Origin: Sinotaia quadrata
Lineage: Eukaryota > Mollusca > Gastropoda > Architaenioglossa > Viviparidae
Length of the DNA stretch: 64,000 bases
NCBI GenBank assembly: GCA_028829895.1
Contig: CM054178.1
Span: 107,472,558-107,536,557, forward strand
Direction: 5' to 3'
In this document: piece after piece, positions 58,601-64,000 of the stretch
Numbering within the stretch: the first letter of the stretch is position 1
Layout of the letters: every line of letters starts with the position of its first letter
Program-made: the position numbers and the translations under genes
The notes under the pieces: generated by a model
What the model was told of the DNA's origin: nothing
Seen by the model: the letters and a program-made list of their open reading frames with translations, nothing else
Database searches by the model: none

Positions 58601-59781
58601 AATTAAAAGTTTAATTTATTTGAAACGGTCGAACTTCCAAAGTAAAACTAATTATAATTTATTATTTGTTTTTATATACTTTCATGCAGATATTTTGCAA
58701 ATGTCTTACATTAAAACTACATTTCTACAATTATCTTGTGTTTGTACTGCGCACATTTCTAATATATATATATATATATATATACCTAAGAATACATAAT
58801 TTTTCTTTACAAGACCCACAGGTACCTGAAAGTTACAATAGTGAAGTCAAGAGTACCAATGAAAACCAAGTGTTTCATTCGAGGGAAATGTGAAAATAGT
58901 GTCGATTAAACTCCATGTATATTGCTGTAGAAGTATTGAGTATCTTTTGGTATAGTGAGAAAGAAATAGCAAAAATTGCACCCATAGTTTTAAGTGACTC
59001 ACCATATTTAATATCAGTATTACTACTACTGACTGATTATGGCAGTTGTAAATATCTGAACATCTTATTAGGAGCAACAAACATGAATTTCACATAATTA
59101 TCATTATTTTGTAACATTTATCGAACAGCATGAGAAATGCATTTGCGTACACATTGATTGGTGAAAAGCAATACTGTGGATGCCGAACACATGTCGGAGA
59201 GAATGAAGCATCATGGTCAATAGCATGAAAGATGACAGATGAAATGTTGTAAAGGGTATTAGTTGAAACTATACATCATGGTCAATAGCATGAAAGGAGG
59301 AAATGTTGTAAAGGGTATTTGTTGAAACTGTACATCATGGTCAATAGCATGGACAGATGAAATGTTATAAAGGGTATTTGTTGAAACTAAACATCATGGT
59401 AGGTAAGATAAAGCAGATCAGTTAGCATGTTGCTATCAAACGTGTCTTTAAGAATTGTCACTTTAACGTAAAACAAAATACCTAAACAACGAACTGATAT
59501 ACAGAGCTCGTGGTGAGATGCTGCAAAGATTTGCATAACGTAATGCAGCGTTATAAAACAGAAGGGGAACACAATACAATATTGAAATACAATAAATAAA
59601 CACAATTTTATTGGGTAAATATTTGCATTAAAAATAGTACATTGGATGAGTACATTACTTAATAATTATAAATGGACAGTAAGTGATCACAATGATATTT
59701 TACGTCAAAACAGAATTATCGGCACTCATTTCTCTACTTACGTTTAGTACCACGTTTCCTTCTTTCTTTCTTTCTCTTCAT
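31632..59781 (-). CDS. HELZ2: HELZ2-like RNB exoribonuclease / SF1 helicase, 12 coding exons, 1815 aa
   Basis: Twelve exons join in frame (5448 nt including stop) with GT donors and AG acceptors throughout. The N-terminus is basic (MKRKKERRKRGTKR), then an acidic Ser/Asp/Glu tract (about 88-107). CSD-like segments lie near 196-246 and 269-313, and the RNB domain at about 431-800. The RNB metal site IDSPTATDLDDA has Asp440, 446, 448 and 449, matching the four aspartates of RNase II; HFTSPLRRY (777-785) is the conserved RNB arginine motif. The C-terminal UPF1-like helicase has Walker A GPPGTGKT (1322-1329), GPSNK (1360-1364), DECA (1510-1513), GDHKQLRP (1536-1543), QYRM (1577-1580), TQYNAQR (1685-1691) and NVALTRPHKG (1765-1774). 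All catalytic residues look intact. Vertebrate HELZ2 is an interferon-induced RNA helicase/3'-5' exonuclease with a second helicase and zinc fingers before the RNB part; those are not seen here. The start could lie further upstream, because exon 1 is open in frame back to its acceptor. Confidence 0.9.
31826..31918 (+). repeat. About 52-bp direct duplication
   Basis: tatccacgaaaccctccaca plus cacaaaaac occurs twice in tandem, just upstream (minus strand) of HELZ2-like exon 12. Confidence 0.8.
32275..32740 (+). repeat. Two adjoining related minisatellites (26 bp, then 32-33 bp)
   Basis: About five copies of gtgtaatgtacaacgaattt plus aaaata pass into about ten copies of cgtaatgtaatacgaattca plus aaattgttgtaca. 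The units share gtaatgta..acgaatt.aaaa, so the second array looks derived from the first. ORFs on both strands are artefacts. Confidence 0.92.
33278..33445 (-). CDS. HELZ2: HELZ2-like exon 11, helicase motifs V and VI
   Basis: Encodes residues 1723-1779: GGEWDYVILSTVRS (motif V) and QVNVALTRPHKGLIIVG (motif VI with its arginine). The acceptor region is tandemly triplicated upstream (33424-33545). Only the copy nearest the exon keeps the reading frame. Confidence 0.94.
33424..33545 (-). repeat. 47-bp tandem triplication over the exon 11 splice acceptor
   Basis: Blocks starting at 33424, 33471 and 33518 each hold the minus-strand intron end (actcattccctacag) and the first 22 nt of exon 11 (encoding GGEWDYV). 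The outermost copy is slightly diverged (gacgag for gcgag context). Use of the middle acceptor adds 47 nt and leads to a stop at the junction. Confidence 0.9.
33575..33666 (+). repeat. About 48-bp direct duplication
   Basis: Two copies of taataatgaattatatcaat plus attagca(t/a)ttagttatgatacaatatgtt in an intron. Confidence 0.85.
33667..37535. other. HELZ2-like intron 10, no other gene seen
   Basis: Includes a GT microsatellite (35665-35775) and otherwise AT-rich DNA. The 114-codon minus-strand ORF at 36445-36789 is considered under rejected items. Confidence 0.5.
37536..37731 (-). CDS. HELZ2: HELZ2-like exon 10
   Basis: Encodes residues 1658-1723 with IKILTQYNAQRSML, the motif preceding the GxEW box, and ends in VSSQ plus one base. 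The next exon completes this to SSQGGEWDYV. The donor reads G|GTACCG. The intron upstream is 6.3 kb long and contains a decayed LINE. Confidence 0.9.
37843..37905 (+). repeat. GT microsatellite
   Basis: (GT)n with two interruptions, 110 bp upstream (minus strand) of HELZ2-like exon 10. 37906-39276 shows nothing further. Confidence 0.95.
39277..39427 (+). promoter_or_regulatory. Promoter-like block on the strand opposite HELZ2-like gene
   Basis: An E box CACGTG (39277-39282), a TATA-like taataaata (39299-39308) and a G+C-richer leader of about 100 bp ending at a donor-like ctaag|gtattg (39427). It lies in intron 9, antisense to the host gene. It may be a solo LTR remnant or an antisense promoter. 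39428-40786 is AT-rich with no exon. Confidence 0.25.
40787..43490 (+). mobile_element. Decayed non-LTR retrotransposon (I/Jockey-like, with RNase H)
   Basis: Plus-strand pieces in order: ORF1 zinc knuckles (CFNCHRFGPTSEKC at 40857, the usual His replaced by Pro; then CSNCGNKGHG near 40977 followed by a stop); reverse transcriptase NDVPQGSVIGPLLYTIVV and QFADDIIVVQR (about 41620-41756); RNase H VYMDGSHD ... FTGEMMAF ... ATDSLSTVKAL (42575-42775); and a terminal CTCGEQLNVEHVITDC finger (about 43170). Frameshifts and stops throughout show it is dead. It sits in HELZ2-like intron 9, antisense to the gene. A 43-bp tail repeat ends it. Confidence 0.85.
43373..43480 (+). repeat. 43-bp tandem repeat at the LINE 3' end
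   Basis: About 2.5 copies of gttagtgagccattcacttt plus atcaactattattattata, directly after the last coding remains. Short tandem tails are usual for I/Jockey-type elements. 43491-44034 is intron with no feature. Confidence 0.85.
44035..44265 (-). CDS. HELZ2: HELZ2-like exon 9
   Basis: A 77-codon exon, residues 1581-1657. It starts with HSRICEFPSNEFYDGNLKT and contains PHILVDVEGEE and a SNLEEVNKV helix, the order expected between QYRM and motif V in HELZ2/UPF1-like helicases. Phase 0 at both ends. Confidence 0.93.
45022..45405 (-). repeat. Dispersed repeat family Y, copy B
   Basis: The reverse complement matches 9150-9500 along its whole length, including the gggctcgaacta end (gagccccctgat in copy A). 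The 86-bp tail is present once. The stretch 44266-45021 holds no recognised feature. Confidence 0.75.
45406..45750 (+). repeat. Diverged tandem repeat, about 40-50 bp units
   Basis: Seven to eight units with gtgtctgacaggtgacaagg and aggacag...caaatac. The minus-strand ORFs with repeated LSDTH are artefacts. 45751-46640 shows nothing. Confidence 0.75.
46639..46685 (+). repeat. ATCT microsatellite
   Basis: About 11 copies of ATCT in HELZ2-like intron 8. The rest of that intron, 46686-47664, shows nothing. Confidence 0.95.
47665..47886 (-). CDS. HELZ2: HELZ2-like exon 8, helicase motifs II and III
   Basis: A 74-codon exon (residues 1507-1580) with VIIDECAMSPEP (motif II, DEAA-like), VVLIGDHKQLRP (motif III) and LDTQYRM (motif IV region) at its very end. 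The donor is GTCTGT; the next exon resumes with HSRICEFPS, the standard continuation after QYRM. Confidence 0.95.
48271..48528 (-). CDS. HELZ2: HELZ2-like exon 7
   Basis: An 86-codon exon, residues 1421-1506, phase 0 at both ends. It ends with a QCDVVLTTCVVGG segment, the usual lead-in to motif II in SF1B helicases. Acceptor ttttgcag, donor GTTTGT. Confidence 0.92.
48752..49357 (+). mobile_element. R2-like non-LTR retrotransposon fragment, plus copy
   Basis: An open frame encodes IGLVDYIWNNNKDDPLIKA, a CRLCKSVDETTEHILSVC zinc finger (CX2CX8HX4C) and a start of a restriction-like nuclease (RTDRVIPARRADI), then stops at the junction with an inverted copy. This is the region after the reverse transcriptase in R2/NeSL-type elements. 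A (AAT)n tract lies immediately upstream (48722-48743). The 5' and 3' parts are missing, so it is not mobile. It lies in HELZ2-like intron 6. Confidence 0.8.
49358..49790 (-). mobile_element. R2-like fragment, inverted copy
   Basis: The reverse complement repeats the 48752-49130 segment, with a deletion of roughly 60 bp (after KDAGLKA). It extends further upstream with SRLDRLYVSRKMGG, a stop, and LKKIKHVIEGEVIGLVDYIW. With the plus copy it forms an imperfect inverted repeat with arms of about 350 bp and a spacer of about 230 bp. Confidence 0.8.
49791..50350. repeat. Probable interspersed repeat with (ATT)n and (CTT)n ends
   Basis: A G+C-richer block lies between an (ATT)n tract (49851-49874) and a (TTC)n tract (50319-50347). 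The first part (gaactggacagaaaaacaag before ATT) looks like a retrotransposon 3' end. No coding domain was recognised. Confidence 0.4.
50477..50625 (-). CDS. HELZ2: HELZ2-like exon 6
   Basis: Encodes residues 1371-1420 with KIIRMYGSVIE and YPVPSG. HELZ2 family members have a similar segment after motif Ia (an L/I-R-x-Y-G block, then a YP/FP-x-P block). Phase 1 in, phase 0 out, GTAAAG donor. Confidence 0.87.
51121..51258 (-). CDS. HELZ2: HELZ2-like exon 5, second half of Walker A and motif Ia
   Basis: Encodes residues 1325-1371. It completes the P-loop as GTGKTNTAIKL and carries IVLYCGPSNK, the motif Ia region typical of the HELZ2/UPF1-like group. The 39-bp tandem array at 51330-51612 lies about 70 bp upstream of its acceptor. 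Confidence 0.93.
51330..51612 (+). repeat. 39-bp tandem repeat, about 7 copies
   Basis: Unit gtgacaccattgattcagtg plus agcaaagtgtatttgcgtt, nearly identical. Because 39 is a multiple of three, three long artefact ORFs run through it. It lies in HELZ2-like intron 4 close to the exon 5 acceptor. Confidence 0.95.
51613..53633. other. HELZ2-like intron 4, nothing recognised
   Basis: AT-rich with no repeats or open exons of note. Introns 3 (53781-54368) and 2 (54458-54820) also hold only CA, GT and GA runs. Confidence 0.5.
53634..53780 (-). CDS. HELZ2: HELZ2-like exon 4, helicase Q motif and first half of Walker A
   Basis: Encodes residues 1276-1325, with a Q-motif-like LHPNNESQKRAI followed by LSLIQGPPG. 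The intron falls after the first base of the second glycine codon of GPPG, so the P-loop is split between this exon and the next. The acceptor is at 53781-53782 and the donor GTAGG follows 53634. Confidence 0.9.
54369..54457 (-). CDS. HELZ2: HELZ2-like exon 3
   Basis: This 89-nt exon (residues 1246-1276) links the RNB half to the helicase. It was found by phase: exon 2 ends two bases into a codon and exon 4 needs one base carried in, and this AG-bounded stretch is open and supplies exactly that. The donor (G|GTATTT) is weaker than the others. It encodes a hydrophobic helical segment with VTLLYLENNG. Confidence 0.7.
54821..58517 (-). CDS. HELZ2: HELZ2-like exon 2, 3697 nt, CSD + RNB region
   Basis: One uninterrupted exon encodes residues 14-1246: the acidic linker, CSD-like segments, the whole RNB domain and a long HELZ2-specific C-terminal extension. 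The acceptor (ttttccag) is at 58518 and a GTAAGT donor follows 54821. No ATG is needed here: the exon is open to its acceptor and the frame agrees with exon 1. Its size contrasts with the 89-258 nt internal exons that follow. Confidence 0.93.
58518..59741. other. HELZ2-like intron 1
   Basis: AT-rich, with an (AT)n tract (58760-58782) and a diverged 55-70 bp tandem repeat at 59213-59402 (acatcatggtcaatagcatg, three to four copies). Confidence 0.55.
59742..59781 (-). CDS. HELZ2: HELZ2-like exon 1 (start codon exon)
   Basis: The ATG at 59781-59779 opens a short, highly basic segment (residues 1-14). It ends with a consensus GTAAGT donor after one base of a codon; that base plus the first two of exon 2 makes Arg14. 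An AG acceptor at 59788-59789 precedes it, so the exon probably continues a spliced 5' leader; two Ser codons lie in frame between acceptor and ATG. The Lys/Arg-rich start looks like a nuclear or RNA-binding signal (inference). Confidence 0.65.
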
Positions 59782-59885
59782 AGAAGACTGTAATGCAAAT
59801 ATAAATATAATATTATGGCGGAAGTTTTGAACAAGTCCCACATCTCACCTCACATAACTTGACGTGACACAATGTAACGTCACTT

Positions 59886-59985
59886 CACGTCACGTTACCT
59901 AACCTAACCTAACCTGACACAACACAACACAACGGCACGAAACACAACATAACATAACATAACATAACATAAAATAACACTACAT
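59886..59985 (+). repeat. Pentamer microsatellites: (CCTAA)n, (ACACA)n and (ACATA)n
   Basis: acctaacctaacctaacctg is followed by acacaacacaacacaac and five to six copies of ataac. The CCTAA run is short (four units) and passes into other pentamers, so it is not a telomere. Confidence 0.85.
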
Positions 59986-60567
59986 AAATAATACTAACAC
60001 ATATGACAGTTAGAAACAATATATGGCAATCACGATCACAGACCATTGGTATGCATACATATCAGTTAGCGAATGGTTTACTCATAAGCACACACACACA
60101 TACGCATGCACACATAGACACTCGCACACATACACTTTGTTGTATGATGGGAAAATGTTCCCACATATATATTTTCATTTGTGGAATGAGTGCGTATTGC
60201 GTCCTGTTTACAGAGAAGGGAAGCCCTGAAATGAATGAGAGACATGTGTGGAAGATTTAGGGACTGGCGTTTGATGTCTGCGAGCGCGGCGGTCAGCATG
60301 TGGTCAGTGTGTACGCTTAGCGGGTGGTTAGAGTTGTTAGAGGGACATAATCATCTTAGAGCTAATGACTTGAACAGGTCAGAAGCTGGTCTAAGCAGGG
60401 TAATAAAAACCACAGTGAAAATGTTATCTTCACTACTTCCTGAAAAATCGTCTGAGAGTGACGACTGAAAGGGTAGTCCGCCCAAAACAACACTGGGTCG
60501 TATATGAGAGAAGAAAACCCTGGCTATATAGGTTTTTTTCTTGTTATTGTGTATTCTCGGCTGCTCG

Positions 60568-60675
60568 TTTATAGCTGCCTGTTGTGTGCCTGTGTGGCTG
60601 TTCTACTTGTCCCGGCTGAATTGGGACGTGCCGATCTATTGGCTGGCAAAATTCAAGTCTACCAGACTGACGTCA
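60568..60675 (-). promoter_or_regulatory. Promoter-like block upstream of HELZ2-like gene
   Basis: Reading the minus strand: palindromic TGACGTCA (60675-60668), two CCAAT boxes (60642-60638 and 60624-60620) and TATAAA (60573-60568), in normal promoter order, about 790 bp before the first coding ATG. A spliced leader would join the acceptor at 59788. TGACGTCA also occurs at five other places in the window, two inside coding exons, so that box alone means little. A long-terminal-repeat remnant on the plus strand is an alternative reading. Confidence 0.35.
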
Positions 60676-61424
60676 TTTCTGTGCTTAAGCTAAGTGCCTA
60701 TTCGGACAGTGACTTCAATACGAAGAACTGGCTAAGGATGAACTTAATTTTCTAAATCTTGTTAACTTTCTTTTATTAAATTTCTTGTTATTATTTTAAA
60801 ACGCGTGTTTGTTAGTTCTATCGTTATTTTCGTAGTTCAAGTGATAATGTAATGAGTACGTCTTGTCCTCTGTTCGTTAATTGTAATCACTATATATATA
60901 TTATTCATAAACATTAAATCTCAGCTGAATCTGAGTTGGGGGCGGAGCCAAATTGGCGACGTACCGGTATATCAGCGTAACAGTTGCAGATATACATATT
61001 TAACCAGTGACCCATACTCTGCACCGGCACTTGTAGATGTCTTGTATCATAGCTAATTATACAGAGTTGGTATAAGTCATTATTACAAAGTCACCCCAGA
61101 GTATAGCGGCGACACACTCACATGTACATACAAAATATTTTCTTTCACAAGAAGCTAATCTTTACAGTAACAAGAATAAACCTTGTATTTATAATTGTAT
61201 GTGGTCTTTTATTTGTGACATTGTATCGATTATTCTGTTCTATTTTATTTTATTGTTATACTATTATCATAAAATGTATTATTTTCATTACCATAACCGT
61301 TGTCCTCCTCACCATCTGTGGCAGAGTAAAATTACCTATCCCTATTTCTAAACTTAACCGATGCATAAATTGCTAAATATCAAATTGACCCGACCTTTTG
61401 CACTTCTTATGATGGATTTTTTTT

Positions 61425-62914
61425 TTGTACGTTATCAAAGTTGGAAGTAAACAACTTAGGTGAAGAATGTGATAGAAAATTGCTGATGCAATCCAAACCA
61501 TTTCTAACAGAATGAGTAGTTTTTTTCTGAATTATAGTCTCACACTTGTTCACAACAAATTCATCCAGTGGGGACGGACAAAAAGTTATTTTGTTGAAGT
61601 AAATCTATATTCTTGTTGATTTGAACGAAACTAGAGTATGGTCATAAAGGCAATAGTTAGGTTATGATAAGTTAACTGACTGATAAAGAAAGAATGGACT
61701 TCGAAATATTCGTACATGGTTTCTGCTGATCTGTGATTTGAATTGGAGAATGCTATATGTAATTGAACCATTATTTATATGTTCACTAATTTGATTATAA
61801 TTGTACATTATACGTGTGATGAATTTTGATTGATGCTATATTTCTTATGCTGTGTGCTATCGGGCTATGGAAATTGTTGCAGGATTTGTAAGTTGATAAT
61901 GTTTTTAGAGAGAAAGGAGTTTTAGAGATGAAATATGCCGAAATATAGCTTTGTAGAGAGAGGCGCACTTTTTGTTTGCTTGATGCATTTGATCCGCTTT
62001 TGGTCAACAGTGACTACTGTACCCTGCCAGATCACATTGGTGTGTGTGTCCAACATTGTTATCGAACTTATCAGTAAAAATGATGGAGTAAGTTGATTCT
62101 TGTGAATTCCATTCAAGAGCCAATTTGGCAGAAAATTGAGGCTTGAGACTGGTCTTGAAAATTCATGAAGATTATTTTGAACATTCCTCTTGGTGTCTGA
62201 GTAGAATACATGAAATTCGGGAATATTCCTCCTGATGTGTTTGACAGCACAAGGGAAATTCAGGACGATTCTCCATGGTGTGCATGGAGAGTGCATCAAA
62301 GATTCTGGAACAGTTGTATAATATGCCCATAATGGATACATGGGGCCATCTTCTAAATAAGAGAGTGACTTGTTGCAAACCACATGATTGTGAACTTGTG
62401 CTAGTGACAGCGGCCTCTTTGAAAAGGTTATGTACATTGACTTTAATTATTTCTCTCAAACTCCACTCTCATGCCTATGATAAATATAATAAATTATACC
62501 TATGAATTTGATTATATATAGATCTGTTAATTTGACTGCTGACGTCTATGCTAGGATAAATTGAACGATTGTCTAGCGTTAATGGAACATTGCTGTGAAG
62601 CAATGTAAATGTCAACGCTGTTTTGTTTGTATGTGTTATATGTACATTTGATTGTTGATTTAATAGATTTATTGACCTTCTTACACAAATGGATAACGTT
62701 ATATTTTGGAGATGTTGTGGAAGAGAGAAAACTTTTACAGCGCCCGCATATCCGCCAAGTGAGAGAGACGAGTGGTGTATTCTGGAGAATTATTATTAAT
62801 AACTTAAATTAAGATTTTCGATCACTTGTAATTAGTTATTTATGATTTGATAATAATAATAATAATAACAACAACAACAACAACAATAATAATAATAATA
62901 ACAACAACAACAAC

Positions 62915-62947
<33 letters not shown>

Positions 62948-62955
62948 TAGGGTGG
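61425..62955 (+). repeat. Dispersed repeat family X, copy 2
   Basis: Same orientation as 5815-7375. The best conserved part is 62711-62806, including atccgccaagtgagagagac, and aagttaactgactgat is shared near 61668. It ends in a long (AAT)n/(AAC)n tract (62849-62946) followed by a taactaggtggc-like motif common to both copies. ORFs in it resemble no known protein. Confidence 0.65.
62849..62946 (+). repeat. AAT/AAC microsatellite
   Basis: (AAT)n and (AAC)n alternate. The Ile/Thr-rich ORF over it is an artefact. Confidence 0.95.
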
Positions 62956-64000
62956 CGTTGTGTCACACCATCATTATCATTATCAGCACCAGCATCTCTC
63001 ATACAATTATTATTATTACCACTGATACCATCCTCGAAAAAATAATAATGTTTAATATTATGAAATAAATATAATTAATCGAATATTTATTTTGTGTGTT
63101 TGCAGTAATTATGTCTCAAAATTAAATAACGATGCTGATCTAAATTTATGAGTTCGAACACCTGCATAAAATGTATTTACAAAGCAGTTTGCTCCTAAAC
63201 CAGATGTACACTGTCAATCATTCCATACATATTTGTTTCCATTCAAATAACATGTAGTCAAAATCTGTATCTGTTTATTTGTTGTTAAAAGATCTAAAAT
63301 GAATGCAGTCCGTGATTATTTATGTAAAACATATAAGCAATAAAATCGATCTGTCAGATCAAAATATTGATGTGTACTTTCTCTTATATTGACCAGAAAG
63401 TCTTGAGACGTGCAAACTGTATTATTTCTCGTAAATGAGCCAGCGTGTGGGTGTTACCTATGCCAAAATGCTTTAGTTCTCCAAAATTAATCAAGCTCTT
63501 AATGCTAATATTTGTTCAGCGAAAAGAGCATTAGTACCTTAACATCATCTATTCCATGGTTGCTTTCTAATCGTCATTCTTATAAATAAATCAGTTATGC
63601 TACTATTGCTTGTCTTGCCTTAATTGAAGTAAGTTGTTCAGTCTGTTGACAAACATTTGGTTCGCATTCCTCAACTGGAAAGAACCAACGCAGAAACTGT
63701 ATGAAGCCATTTAGAAGTGCAGAGAGCATGTTGGATACTGTTTCAAGGCCTGCAATGTGTCACATGAAAGAAAAAAGTTCTTTGGAATGCCATTTATTTT
63801 AATTAAAGTTAGTACTAAGAGAAATGCAAAATAATATATTCATGCAGGAATTTGTGAGTGTGTGCATATTGACAGTTTGTTCATATTCCTTATTAAAGAA
63901 GAGAAAACATTAAATGCATATGGTGAAACTGAAATTAAAGAAACATTAAACACACATGAAATGTTCATGGAGAGAAACGAATGACGAATAATGCTACTGA
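62956..64000. other. No feature recognised
   Basis: AT-rich sequence without exon-like or repeated structure. 60676-61424 likewise holds no gene; a G+C-rich short stretch at 60930-60970 is unexplained. Confidence 0.45.

Noticed and set aside
59886..59912. (CCTAA)n as an internal telomere sequence
   Set aside because: Only about four units, merging into other pentamers; molluscs and most animals use TTAGGG.
60003..60755. Small plus-strand ORFs upstream of the HELZ2-like gene
   Set aside because: Short, overlapping CA-microsatellite or promoter-like sequence, no domains or splice partners.
60300..60975. Solo LTR of a Gypsy-type element (TATA-like ctatatagg, gagcca before ttggcgacg)
   Set aside because: No matching second LTR, gag or pol is seen and the ends are not definable; kept only as an alternative to the promoter reading.
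61922..62459. 171- and 95-codon minus-strand ORFs
   Set aside because: They lie inside dispersed repeat X; no known domain, and the matching frame is not kept in copy 1.
1..64000. CRISPR array, phage, bacterial operon or tRNA/rRNA gene
   Set aside because: The arrays have no unique spacers of constant length, introns and microsatellites are eukaryotic, and no complete tRNA or rRNA sequence was recognised.

Overview
This is animal nuclear DNA: AT-rich, with small exons bounded by GT/AG splice sites, long introns, abundant GT/CA, CT and AAT microsatellites, many different minisatellites, and decayed non-LTR retrotransposons. The mix (a HELZ2-type gene, R2-like elements carrying a CCHC plus nuclease tail, very many minisatellites) suggests a lophotrochozoan, most likely a mollusc. 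That placement is inference; no species marker is present.

Two protein-coding genes can be supported, both on the minus strand. (1) Positions 8462-26470: a gene for a coiled-coil protein of unknown identity. Four 3' coding exons (8462-12306) are secure and give a heptad-rich coiled coil followed by a basic, Ser/Pro/Gln-rich tail. Three small upstream exons (12663-15798) keep the frame exactly. A 31-nt microexon (17676-17706) and a first coding exon with ATG at 26470 are more tentative. The full chain gives 549 residues. (2) Positions 31632-59781: a HELZ2-like gene whose twelve coding exons join in frame into a 1815-residue protein. Its N-terminal half holds cold-shock-like domains and a DIS3/RNase II-type RNB exoribonuclease domain with all four metal-binding aspartates. 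Its C-terminal half is an UPF1-like SF1 helicase with all main motifs. The RNB half lies on one 3.7-kb exon; the helicase is spread over ten small exons.

Layout: 1-5814, AT-rich DNA without genes and nearly without repeats; 5815-7375, first copy of a long dispersed repeat; 8462-26470, coiled-coil gene, its introns full of unrelated minisatellites (units of 21, 24, 36, 41, 50, 55, 68 and 86 bp); 26471-31631, intergenic, with a 25-bp array of higher-order structure and two tRNA-like SINE-head candidates; 31632-59781, HELZ2-like gene, whose introns hold a decayed RNase H-bearing LINE (40787-43490), an inverted pair of R2-like fragments (48752-49790) and several arrays; 59782-64000, upstream region with a promoter-like block and the second copy of the dispersed repeat.

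No operon, phage, CRISPR array or bacterial feature is present. Most ORFs over 60 codons are chance ORFs in AT-rich or tandem-repeat DNA. The most useful results are the complete RNB-helicase gene model and a threefold 47-bp duplication of one of its splice acceptors.
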